Shown here piece after piece: positions 1 through 6,109 of a stretch of DNA of 13,201 nt. This DNA is from Spirochaetaceae bacterium (GTDB taxonomy: Bacteria; Spirochaetota; Spirochaetia; B11-G9). The position numbers and the translations under genes are program-made. Positions within the stretch are counted from its first letter, which is position 1, and each line of letters begins with the position of its first letter. The notes under the pieces were generated by a model. The model ran no database searches. It was not told where the DNA came from and saw only the letters and a program-made list of their open reading frames with translations. The stretch is from the NCBI GenBank assembly GCA_030600745.1, contig JAUVLL010000046.1, forward strand, positions 1-13,201, in the 5' to 3' direction.

Positions 1-34
1 CATACTTATCTGTCAGAGCTATTCGTTCATGCAT
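1..34 (-). CDS. Possible 5' end of a gene leaving the window (partial)
   Basis: Read on the minus strand, an ATG at 34-32 opens a frame that stays open to the window edge and begins MHERIALTDKY. A purine-rich stretch reading AGGTGAGG lies about 6 bases upstream of it (complement of 41-48), which is a believable ribosome binding site. A second ATG four bases further in is stopped at once, so it is not the start. Eleven residues are too few to name a family. If real, this gene is divergent from the lipoprotein gene at 268, and bases 35-267 form a shared control region. The call rests only on the start codon, the spacing and the open frame. Confidence 0.35.
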   Translation of the reverse strand, partial: MHERIALTDKY

Positions 35-79
35 AATAAACCTCACCTTTTCCCCCTTTTAAGCCTTTGGGGTATATTA

Positions 80-135
80 CGGTTAGATTTATTCGTGAGG
101 CATTACTTTTTTTCGGTTAGATTTTTGATGAGGCA
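80..135 (+). repeat. Pair of short direct repeats in a probable divergent control region
   Basis: Copy A (80-102) and copy B (114-135) both start CGGTTAGATTT and both end TGAGGCA, with different spacers of 5 and 4 bases. Copy starts are 34 bases apart, about three helical turns. They sit between a possible minus-strand gene start at 34 and the promoter at 146-174. They may be paired protein-binding sites or fragments of a dispersed non-coding repeat. No third copy was seen in the window. Confidence 0.45.
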
Positions 136-145
136 ACGCGCGGAG

Positions 146-174
146 TTGACTCAAATGCAAAATATCTTTAAAAT
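146..174 (+). promoter_or_regulatory. Sigma70-type promoter for the lipoprotein gene
   Basis: TTGACT (146-151) and TAAAAT (169-174) each match the consensus hexamers at five of six positions, with the ideal 17-base spacing. Transcription would start near 181, giving a leader of roughly 85 bases before the GTG at 268. The second direct repeat ends 10 bases upstream of the -35 box, a suitable place for an activator. Confidence 0.6.
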
Positions 175-267
175 GAGTAACAAGTTTTTTTCAAAAATAT
201 TTTTCTTGTTCTTTTTAAATATATGATTTAAAAAGGCCATCATTAAAAATAAATTGAGGAGTTATTT

Positions 268-705
268 GTGTTTAAAATTACCAAATATGGCTTTGTTTTA
301 CTGACAGTCCTGCTTATTTCTTTTGTTTCAATATCGTGCTCTGGCAATTCATCTCTTTTTGGTTACTGGGAGGTGACCAGTGTTGATAATGTAAATTCAA
401 CAGGATCAAGTAGTGAACCATGGTTAAAAATAACTTCAGATGAAATAATTACTTTTGTCTATTATACATCCACACCTGAATGGAGACATTGCACCATTAG
501 GAGTGGTCAAATTACAAGTATAGAAGATAACACAATTACTTTTATTCAGGATTACAATAGTTCAACACAGACTGTAACCTATACAATTGATGGAACTAAT
601 GCTGCATTCACATGGGGAGATGATGGAGAAATCTATCATGTGGATTATGTATCAGATCTGCCATATACAGAAGCATCTGCTGTTTCATCACCATGTTTTA
701 ATTAG
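268..705 (+). CDS. Small predicted lipoprotein of unknown function
   Basis: This 145-residue protein starts at a GTG preceded by GAGGAG about 8 bases upstream. The N-terminus has Lys3 and Lys6, a hydrophobic stretch (about 8-20) and a lipobox-like SISC ending at Cys24, the expected lipidation site. Ser follows the Cys, which is usually compatible with export to the outer membrane in Gram-negative cells. The remaining 120 residues are polar, rich in Ser, Thr and aromatic residues, and look beta-rich. The early phrase LFGYWEVTSVD recalls the start of small lipocalin-like or 'GxW' barrel domains, but the similarity is too slight to assign a family. It has its own promoter and stands alone. No partner gene is evident. 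Confidence 0.75.
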   Translation: MFKITKYGFVLLTVLLISFVSISCSGNSSLFGYWEVTSVDNVNSTGSSSEPWLKITSDEIITFVYYTSTPEWRHCTIRSGQITSIEDNTITFIQDYNSSTQTVTYTIDGTNAAFTWGDDGEIYHVDYVSDLPYTEASAVSSPCFN

Positions 706-943
706 GGTTCTTCCCCCCGGACACACAATCTGCCTGGATGCGGAGAGGCAGCAGAACTCAGATACGCGGCAGGGATAGGAGGGGCGCGCAGCGATCCATG
801 TAGGGGCGGGGTCTCCCTGCCCTTACATGGACGAAACCCCCGCATAGCCCGCCCGGCCGCCCAAAATAATAAAGTGGACACCCCCCAAAGTGTTTTCTTT
901 AATAGAAAGAAAGTCCTTGGAGTTTGCCCGCCATACGGAAAAC
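706..943. other. Gene-free, GC-rich patch
   Basis: About 240 bases without a convincing gene. Bases 710-872 are clearly richer in G and C than the AT-rich surroundings and contain the palindrome at 796-830, which suggests a dispersed intergenic repeat rather than degraded coding sequence. A TTTCTTT/AAAGAAA hairpin at 894-912 lies just past the stop of the minus-strand HU-fold gene. It has no adjacent T-run and is not called a terminator. The stretch around 868-886 (AATAAAGTGGACAC) resembles ends of some insertion sequences, but no transposase or matching end is present. Confidence 0.5.
796..830. repeat. 35-nt imperfect palindrome, TGTAGGGGC family, copy 1
   Basis: The left arm (796-810) and the right arm (816-830) pair as 15-bp arms with two mismatches around a 5-base loop, GTCTC. 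The arm starts CCATGTAGGGGC. The core TGTAGGGGCRGG and the total length of 35 are shared with the palindrome at 9976-10010. Palindromes with a GTAGGGGC arm are common intergenic elements in many bacteria. No following T-run supports a classical terminator. Confidence 0.6.
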
Positions 944-1798
944 CTAAGCCATCGTATCCTCACCGACAGCACCGGCTTTTTCCTTAATATACTTGCTGAA
1001 GGAAATTTTTGGAACCGATGTAGGTGGTTTTGCTTTGACTGTTATCTCCTCTCCTGTTTCAGGGTGCCGGATGATCCTTGCTTTCTGGGCTTCTTTTCTT
1101 TTTAATGAAAGACGGCCTATTCTGCCAAGAGGAACACTTTCGCCCAGCATCATCCCTGTTTCGATAAGCAGAGTATAATCATCCAGAATTTCTTTTGCCA
1201 GGGCTCCTGTTATGTTGTACCTCTTGGCAATGTACCTGGTCATGGATTTAGAGGTGAATTGTTCCGGAACACTTGTTTTATCAATATGAATACTTCTGTT
1301 TATCTTCATGAAACCGTTGGTTAGAAAAATTGTTCCTTCCCTGATACGTTCCTTCTGATCCGCTGTATCGACAGAGGCATCGCATACGGCAATCATATAG
1401 GCTGCTGAAGTTTGTTTCAGCTGACCTGTCCTGAACCTGACAGCCTCACCAATATGAACGCTTCCTGCAAGATCCGTATCAACAATAGAAATCGTTTTTG
1501 GAACATCACTTCTTAGGTGTATACTGGCGTACTCAACTTCCCTTGCTTCTTCTTTAGGTCCGATACTGACAATAGAACCTGAATAGGTCATAACAATTAT
1601 TCCTCTTCGATCATTTGCCTCAATACCATTGACAATATCCATGTTTAGGATTTTGGTCTGCTGTTCAAAAAGACGGCATTTTCTGTCCCATGTATCTGCC
1701 AGGAGATTATGGAATTCTTCATTGTCAGGCATTTCTGATGATCTGATAAGCGATTCCATATGGGACCGGATTTTTTGCGGTAATTCATTAAATGTCAT
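944..1798 (-). CDS. HU/IHF-fold DNA-binding protein with an unknown N-terminal domain
   Basis: This 284-residue protein starts at ATG 1798-1796 behind AGGAGT, 6 bases away. Residues about 182-275 match the HU/IHF fold. A helical part (YIAKRYNITGALAKEILDD) is followed by VPLGRIGRLSLKRKEA, the equivalent of the HU 'LPGFGTF' strand. Then come RHPETGEEITVKAK, matching the HU arm motif RNPxTGExIxIxA, and a final helix. Ordinary HU is about 90 residues, so this is an N-terminal fusion. Residues about 60-175 (MTYSGSIVSIGP, then VEYASIHLRSDVP) are clearly homologous to the short protein encoded divergently at 2002, and I do not recognise this domain. DNA binding is inferred from the fold. A role in controlling or organising the neighbouring signalling operon is conjecture. 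No membrane segment or signal peptide is seen, so it is cytoplasmic. Confidence 0.85.
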   Translation of the reverse strand: MTFNELPQKIRSHMESLIRSSEMPDNEEFHNLLADTWDRKCRLFEQQTKILNMDIVNGIEANDRRGIIVMTYSGSIVSIGPKEEAREVEYASIHLRSDVPKTISIVDTDLAGSVHIGEAVRFRTGQLKQTSAAYMIAVCDASVDTADQKERIREGTIFLTNGFMKINRSIHIDKTSVPEQFTSKSMTRYIAKRYNITGALAKEILDDYTLLIETGMMLGESVPLGRIGRLSLKRKEAQKARIIRHPETGEEITVKAKPPTSVPKISFSKYIKEKAGAVGEDTMA

Positions 1799-2001
1799 GG
1801 TTTTACTCCTTAGGTTGCATAGCCGAGCAGCAAACTTGTTTGCGACCAGGCTTGTTATCAGGTGCTTAACAGCCCTGAATAATTTGCATATTGTTAGTAT
1901 ATCACAAATATTTTCAAAAAAAACCGAAAAAAATGGTTTTTTATGGAAAAGTGCATTATATTCCCAATGTATCGAAATTAATTACCATTGGAGGTATGAA
2001 A
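1799..2001. promoter_or_regulatory. Divergent intergenic region between the two paralogs
   Basis: This region separates the start of the HU-fold gene from the first gene of the signalling operon, so it should hold both promoters. It contains the hairpin element (1812-1851). It also has an inverted repeat of AAAAAACC (1918-1925) and GGTTTTTT (1935-1942), and a -10-like TATATT (1957-1962) facing the operon without a good -35. Facing the HU-fold gene there is a TTGAAA (complement of 1911-1916) with only a poor -10. No promoter can be called firmly. GGAGGT at 1990-1995 is the ribosome binding site of the downstream gene. Confidence 0.4.
1812..1851 (+). repeat. Hairpin element, intergenic copy (40 nt)
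   Basis: The element reads AGGTTGCATA, then GCCGAGCA, then a 14-base self-complementary core (GCAAAC-TT-GTTTGC, 1830-1843), then GACCAGGC. The outer 18 left bases and 8 right bases are identical to the copy at 6572-6610, while the core differs yet still folds. It ends one base from the AGGAGT ribosome binding site of the minus-strand HU-fold gene. In that transcript the hairpin would therefore stand directly upstream of the translation start. It is also fully open in the +1 frame that encodes RLHSRA at the second site. Confidence 0.75.
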
Positions 2002-2532
2002 ATGGACGAATATTTTGCAAAGGTATCGGAAGAGGTTCAGAATCACTTGAAACAGCTTGTCGGTTCAGTCAATCTACCCGAGGGGGAAGATGCTCTGGAG
2101 CTACTGGCTAAGGGGTGGCTGGAGAAGGAAGAGAGCTTTATGTCTCAGATAAGTGAGAGGAATCTGGAAGAGGTCAGTGACTTTTCTGTTGAAGAGCCCA
2201 GAGGCGGACTGTTAATGACATATTCCGGCTCAATTCTGACAATTGGACCAATAGGTGAAAATGGACGAAAAGTTGAATATGCAAGTGTAGGCCTTAGAAC
2301 TGATGTTCCGGAAACTGCTGAAAAGGAGGGTTCTGTTATTAGTTCTGATATTTCTTTAGGCGGCCTGGTTGAATTTTTAGTCGGACCTATTAAGAAAAGT
2401 TCACCGGTTTATAAAATTGCTGTAGTCAGGGAAGAAATGCCTCTGGAAGAGGAAGAAGAACTTCTTTCAGATGTAACGCAAATTTTGATGGATGATTTTG
2501 TCGAAGTTAATAAAACATTGATAATAGAATAA
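2002..2532 (+). CDS. Short paralog of the HU-fold protein's N-terminal domain
   Basis: The protein has 176 residues when started at ATG 2002. GGAGGT at 1990-1995 is 6 bases from this ATG but abuts the in-frame ATG at 1996, so 2002 is preferred; further upstream extension would run through the AT-rich hairpin region. Residues 66-104 (RGGLLMTYSGSILTIGP, then VEYASVGLRTDVP) align closely with residues 64-100 of the divergent HU-fold protein, and similarity continues to a shared C-terminal strand (VEVNKTLIIE versus MKINRSIHID). The N-terminal 60 residues are acidic and helical. An EEEEE-rich loop lies near 149-153. No HU domain, catalytic motif, signal peptide or membrane segment is visible. It opens the six-gene operon and ends 1 base before the phosphatase gene. 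It may pair with its HU-bearing paralog or compete with it; that is inference. Confidence 0.8.
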   Translation: MDEYFAKVSEEVQNHLKQLVGSVNLPEGEDALELLAKGWLEKEESFMSQISERNLEEVSDFSVEEPRGGLLMTYSGSILTIGPIGENGRKVEYASVGLRTDVPETAEKEGSVISSDISLGGLVEFLVGPIKKSSPVYKIAVVREEMPLEEEEELLSDVTQILMDDFVEVNKTLIIE

Positions 2533-2533
2533 G

Positions 2534-3541
2534 ATGTTTGTAAGCAGCCCCTGGTACAGGATAAAGGCAATATCAATGCGAAAAAAAGTGACCGCTTCCA
2601 GGGATCTAAACGAATCTCTGGAACGGGCTTTTTATGCACTGAATAATGAGGCCGGGGATATACGTCCTGCCGGAAGTGATGGACAGCCGGGAGGTTTGAT
2701 TCTTTTAAAATCTCTACCCACAATAGTAGTGCCTGATCTCCATGCCCGTGTCGGATATCTTGAAGCTCTCCTTGACTGGATTCCCCCCGGAAATATTCAT
2801 ACAGTCTATCAGGGGCTTTCTGCAGGTGAGCTGCAGGTAGTCTGTGTAGGAGATGGTTTCCATGCAGAGGCAAGGGGAATTCAACGATGGCAGACAGCTC
2901 TGGAAGAATTCTCAGGAGATTATAAAAAACACAAAGCTATGGATAAGGAGATGAGTGAAAGTCTGGGGGTTATGATGATTGTTATGGAACTTAAAAGCGC
3001 CTTCCCAGGGTATTTCCATTTTCTAAAGGGTAATCATGAAAATATAGCTAATGAAGATTCTGCAGATAACAGGCCCTTTAGAAAATTTGTTTATGAGGGT
3101 GCTATGGTAACAGATTGGTTTCAAAAATTTATGGGTTTGGAAACTTTTATGAACTACTATGAATTTGAAAAAAAACTTCCTGTATTTGCAGTAGGAAACA
3201 GGTTCTGTGTAACTCACGCCGAGCCTAGAAGGCACCATAGAAAGCATGAACTTATAGAAGCAATGATTCATCGGGAGATAATATTCGATTTGACCTGGAC
3301 TGCAAACGGAGAGGCGGAAACAGATAGTGTTGACGGGTATCTGAATGAATACTTTCCTGGTGATCAACAGGCTAGAATTTTTGGAGGGCATAGACCGGTA
3401 GCCGGTTGTTTTAATGTCAGGGCTGAAGGTAAATATTTTCAGATTCATAATCCGGATAAATATATAGCGGTTTATATTCGGGATATGTCGGATTTTTCCA
3501 CGATGAGAGATATTTTGATCCTGCCGGATAAGGGGGTTTAA
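2534..3541 (+). CDS. PPP-like metallophosphoesterase, candidate protein phosphatase
   Basis: This 335-residue protein belongs to the calcineurin-like metallophosphoesterase superfamily. The metal-site motifs appear in order: PDLHAR (D68, H70; usual GDxHG), VGDGFHAE (D107; usual GDxVDRG), LKGNHEN (N167, H168, E169), THAEP (H228; usual HGG) and FGGHRP (H286). All metal ligands expected for a two-metal site are present, but the 'VDRG' and 'HGG' parts typical of eukaryotic-type PPP enzymes are altered. It lies directly before a Ser/Thr kinase gene (stop and start abut), so removing phosphate from Ser/Thr proteins is the most likely role. A nucleotide or bis-phosphate substrate is not excluded. 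The ATG at 2534 has no clear Shine-Dalgarno site and may be translated by coupling. An in-frame ATG at 2576 has AAAGG 8 bases upstream and is a serious alternative. Confidence 0.82.
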   Translation: MFVSSPWYRIKAISMRKKVTASRDLNESLERAFYALNNEAGDIRPAGSDGQPGGLILLKSLPTIVVPDLHARVGYLEALLDWIPPGNIHTVYQGLSAGELQVVCVGDGFHAEARGIQRWQTALEEFSGDYKKHKAMDKEMSESLGVMMIVMELKSAFPGYFHFLKGNHENIANEDSADNRPFRKFVYEGAMVTDWFQKFMGLETFMNYYEFEKKLPVFAVGNRFCVTHAEPRRHHRKHELIEAMIHREIIFDLTWTANGEAETDSVDGYLNEYFPGDQQARIFGGHRPVAGCFNVRAEGKYFQIHNPDKYIAVYIRDMSDFSTMRDILILPDKGV

Positions 3542-5161
3542 GTGGTGGCAAAATTACCGGAGAGTATAGGTAAGTATAAAGTTGAGGCTTTGATAGCCAA
3601 AGGGGGAATGGGTGCAGTCTATAAGGCAATCCATCCAACTCTGCATCGACCTGTAATAATAAAGAAACTGACTCTCAGGGGCAGAAAGGATATTAACGAG
3701 CGTTTTAAAAGGGAAGCACGTATTTTGATGGATTTTCGTCATGATGGTGTTGTAAACATGTATGATCATTTTAAATTAGGATCATCCTATTACATAGTCC
3801 TTGAGTTTGTAGATGGAGCGTCACTCGAAGATGTTGTTAAACACGAACGTTATCTGGATAATGGAACAGCTGCTTATATCCTTTATCATACTGCCATAGC
3901 TCTCCATTATGCGCATGAAAAGAAGGTTGTTCACCGGGATATAAAGCCTGCTAATCTCCTTCTCTCAAAGGCAGGGGAGATTAAACTTGTTGATTTTGGT
4001 ATTGCTGTTTCCGATGAAGACGCTGATGAAGGTTTAACCAGGGAAGGGATGACTCTTGGAACTCCAAGTTATATGGCGCCGGAACAGTTTCAGAATACGA
4101 AAAATGTTGACAGACGTGCTGATATTTATTCTCTCGGTGTTCTTGCTTATGAAATGCTTACAGGAAAAAAACCTTTTCCTGGAGGATTCAGCTCTGAACT
4201 TATGTCGAGCATCCAAAAAGGAAAATATCCAAATCCGCGAAAATTCAACCCCGGTATTCGTCCTGTTCTCCTTCGTTTTATCAGAAAATCAATGAAACCT
4301 AAAACAGAATGGCGTTATACAAGTCTGATCCCTGTTATTGAATTACTGGAACGCTTTCTTAAGGGTTATAATAAAGAAGAGCTTACAAGTATAGTCGCAG
4401 ATCTGGCGGCGGGGAAAGAAACGGGGAAGCCTAAATACAGAAAAAAACGGGGTTCGTTCCTGAAGGTATTGATACTGGCTATCGTTGTAATAGCGATATC
4501 TCTGATTGGAATTTTTGACTATCTTACCGGTTATCATAATGTAATATTTCATGGAGATAAATACGGATCTGTAATTTTTCTGGCCAGGGTTCCTGAAGGG
4601 TCGCAGCCATGGTATAAGATATACATAAAAGCTGATATTTTTTATGATGATGATAACCTTATACCGAATGTTCCTGATAAACGGGTTATTTTTATAAAGG
4701 TAAGGGAAGATGGAGTTGATGATTCATATCTGTTCCGGTCTCTTCCTGTTTACATCCCTCTAGGGGCGTACCGCGCTAAAGTAGAAATTGAAAACGAGCT
4801 TACATGGCACTCCTTTATAGTTCAATCGAGAAGGCAGCAGACGCAGGATCCACAAACAAAGTCCGGTAAAATCATAGTTTCCGGCTATTCTCAGGATACC
4901 CCCTCTTTGCTTTCTACCAGAATTGAAGTTACAAATATTATAACAGGGAATCCTATAGAAACGGGAATCACTATTTCTATCTCATATAAGGGTATGTGGA
5001 TCGATTTGTCAGAGTCAGAGGCTCTTTTTACCGGAGGGGTCCACAAGTTCAGGATCCGCCATAAGGATTATAATACAAAGATATTTTCTCTTCTGATCAG
5101 AGAAAATCAGGATACACTTATTATAAAAGCAGGTCTTGTTCCCCTTTCGGAAACGGACTAG
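3542..5161 (+). CDS. Membrane Ser/Thr protein kinase (Hanks type)
   Basis: This 539-residue kinase has its catalytic domain at about 12-275. The nucleotide loop is IAKGGMGAVYKA (the first Gly of GxGxxG is Ala19), the ATP-anchoring Lys is in VIIKK (about K41), and the catalytic loop is HRDIKPANLLL (D133, N138). DFG (151-153), GTPSYMAPEQ and a Thr-containing activation loop follow, so it should be active. A basic linker (298-304) leads to one membrane helix (about 306-327), placing the kinase inside and about 210 residues outside. The outer part is beta-rich. Its end, with GGVHKFRIRHKDYNTK and a closing LIIKAGLVP, resembles a PEGA-type repeat, and no PASTA repeats are present. AGGGGG at 3531-3536 serves the GTG at 3542, or possibly the GTG at 3545. 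Likely targets are the adjacent FHA proteins (inferred). Confidence 0.93.
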   Translation: MVAKLPESIGKYKVEALIAKGGMGAVYKAIHPTLHRPVIIKKLTLRGRKDINERFKREARILMDFRHDGVVNMYDHFKLGSSYYIVLEFVDGASLEDVVKHERYLDNGTAAYILYHTAIALHYAHEKKVVHRDIKPANLLLSKAGEIKLVDFGIAVSDEDADEGLTREGMTLGTPSYMAPEQFQNTKNVDRRADIYSLGVLAYEMLTGKKPFPGGFSSELMSSIQKGKYPNPRKFNPGIRPVLLRFIRKSMKPKTEWRYTSLIPVIELLERFLKGYNKEELTSIVADLAAGKETGKPKYRKKRGSFLKVLILAIVVIAISLIGIFDYLTGYHNVIFHGDKYGSVIFLARVPEGSQPWYKIYIKADIFYDDDNLIPNVPDKRVIFIKVREDGVDDSYLFRSLPVYIPLGAYRAKVEIENELTWHSFIVQSRRQQTQDPQTKSGKIIVSGYSQDTPSLLSTRIEVTNIITGNPIETGITISISYKGMWIDLSESEALFTGGVHKFRIRHKDYNTKIFSLLIRENQDTLIIKAGLVPLSETD

Positions 5162-5192
5162 CTGGATTTTGCATGTAAAAAGGGAGGATTAT

Positions 5193-6077
5193 ATGACAGT
5201 ACTTTACAGAAAAATATTTATGACATTGATAGGTTTAATAGCGGGTATGGCGAGTTGGGGGGCAATTGAAATACTTCTTTCCTACAGTTTTTTAATTAGC
5301 CGTCACCTTGTCTGGAATAGTCTTGCCGGGGGTGCAATGGGTCTGATCTTTGGTTTTTTCTTCGGCAGTGCAGAGGGAATAATGTTTTCAGATATAAAGA
5401 GGTCAATCAGAGGTGGTCTTACAGGAGCAGGTTTAGGAGTAGCAGGGGGCATAGGAGCTGTAATTCTGGCACAGGGGCTTTTGTACTGGATTGGGAATGC
5501 TGAGCTCCTTGCATCATCTTTTACAGATTCATTCCTTGCTCCCCTATCCAGAGCTTTAGGCTGGGGGCTTCTTGGTATGATCATAGGTGCTGTCGATGGT
5601 ATTAGACGCGGTTCCGGGAAGCGGATCGGTATTGGTATTTCAGGGGGTCTTATTGGCGGTTTGCTTGGAGGATTATTACTTGAATTTCTTACTGGAGTAT
5701 GGACAAACAGTTATATGGCAAGGGGGATTGGTATTGTGGTTCTTGGTACCGGGATTGGTCTCTTTTTTACTATCTTTGAGTATTCCCGTGCTTACGGCAT
5801 TATCAGGATTCTTACAGGGACTCTGCGGGGGAAAGAGTATCTTCTTATTACAAGGAAAACAAAAATCGGCTCATCCATCGGCTCAGATATATCTCTTGAG
5901 AATTACACCGGAGTTGTAAAGAACCATGCAGTTTTAACTGCTAATCGGGATAGAGTTTCTATTAAAAATAATAAAGGCGCTGTTCTTGTAAATGACCAAC
6001 CGGCAGGGGATCAGGAATTAAAATATGAAGATGTTATCCAGATAGGAGACGCCAAACTTTTTTATCTGCCGAAATAA
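5193..6077 (+). CDS. Glycine-rich membrane protein with C-terminal FHA-like domain
   Basis: The protein has 294 residues from ATG 5193, chosen because AGGGAGG (5181-5187) lies 5 bases upstream; an earlier in-frame ATG would overlap the kinase gene and lacks such a site. Residues about 8-198 form several membrane segments full of Gly-x-x-x-Gly patterns. Two halves look duplicated (about 44-92 and 122-165: a G-rich helix, a short basic DIKR/GIRRGSGKR loop, a second G-rich helix). Residues 215-292 form an FHA-like sandwich, probably cytoplasmic. The phosphothreonine-binding Arg and Ser are missing: the usual 'IGR' is IGSS, and the usual 'SRxHA' is VVKNHA. It may therefore bind unphosphorylated partners or be structural. 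Position between the kinase and the von Willebrand A gene suggests a membrane scaffold of the signalling unit. Confidence 0.8.
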   Translation: MTVLYRKIFMTLIGLIAGMASWGAIEILLSYSFLISRHLVWNSLAGGAMGLIFGFFFGSAEGIMFSDIKRSIRGGLTGAGLGVAGGIGAVILAQGLLYWIGNAELLASSFTDSFLAPLSRALGWGLLGMIIGAVDGIRRGSGKRIGIGISGGLIGGLLGGLLLEFLTGVWTNSYMARGIGIVVLGTGIGLFFTIFEYSRAYGIIRILTGTLRGKEYLLITRKTKIGSSIGSDISLENYTGVVKNHAVLTANRDRVSIKNNKGAVLVNDQPAGDQELKYEDVIQIGDAKLFYLPK

Positions 6078-6109
6078 GTTTGATAGGAATCGTAAGGGAG
6101 GAAGAGGAA

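Noticed and set aside
29..226. Small plus-strand open frame before the lipoprotein gene
   Set aside because: It covers the direct repeats and promoter, has no ribosome binding site and a composition unlike a protein.
893..913. TTTCTTT/AAAGAAA hairpin as terminator of the minus-strand HU-fold gene
   Set aside because: The stem is weak and AT-only, and no T-run follows on the minus strand.
1918..1942. AAAAAACC/GGTTTTTT inverted repeat as operator or terminator
   Set aside because: Only 8 bp in a very A/T-rich stretch, where chance occurrence is likely; noted in the intergenic entry only.
1629..2111. Open plus-strand frame across the divergent intergenic region
   Set aside because: It runs antisense to the HU-fold gene, crosses the hairpin element and AT-rich control region, and overlaps the well-supported gene at 2002 in another frame; no ribosome binding site fits.
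6080..6109. TTG at 6080 as start of the vWA gene
   Set aside because: It puts ten charged residues before the signal peptide, whereas ATG 6110 has a good purine-rich site and a clean signal.
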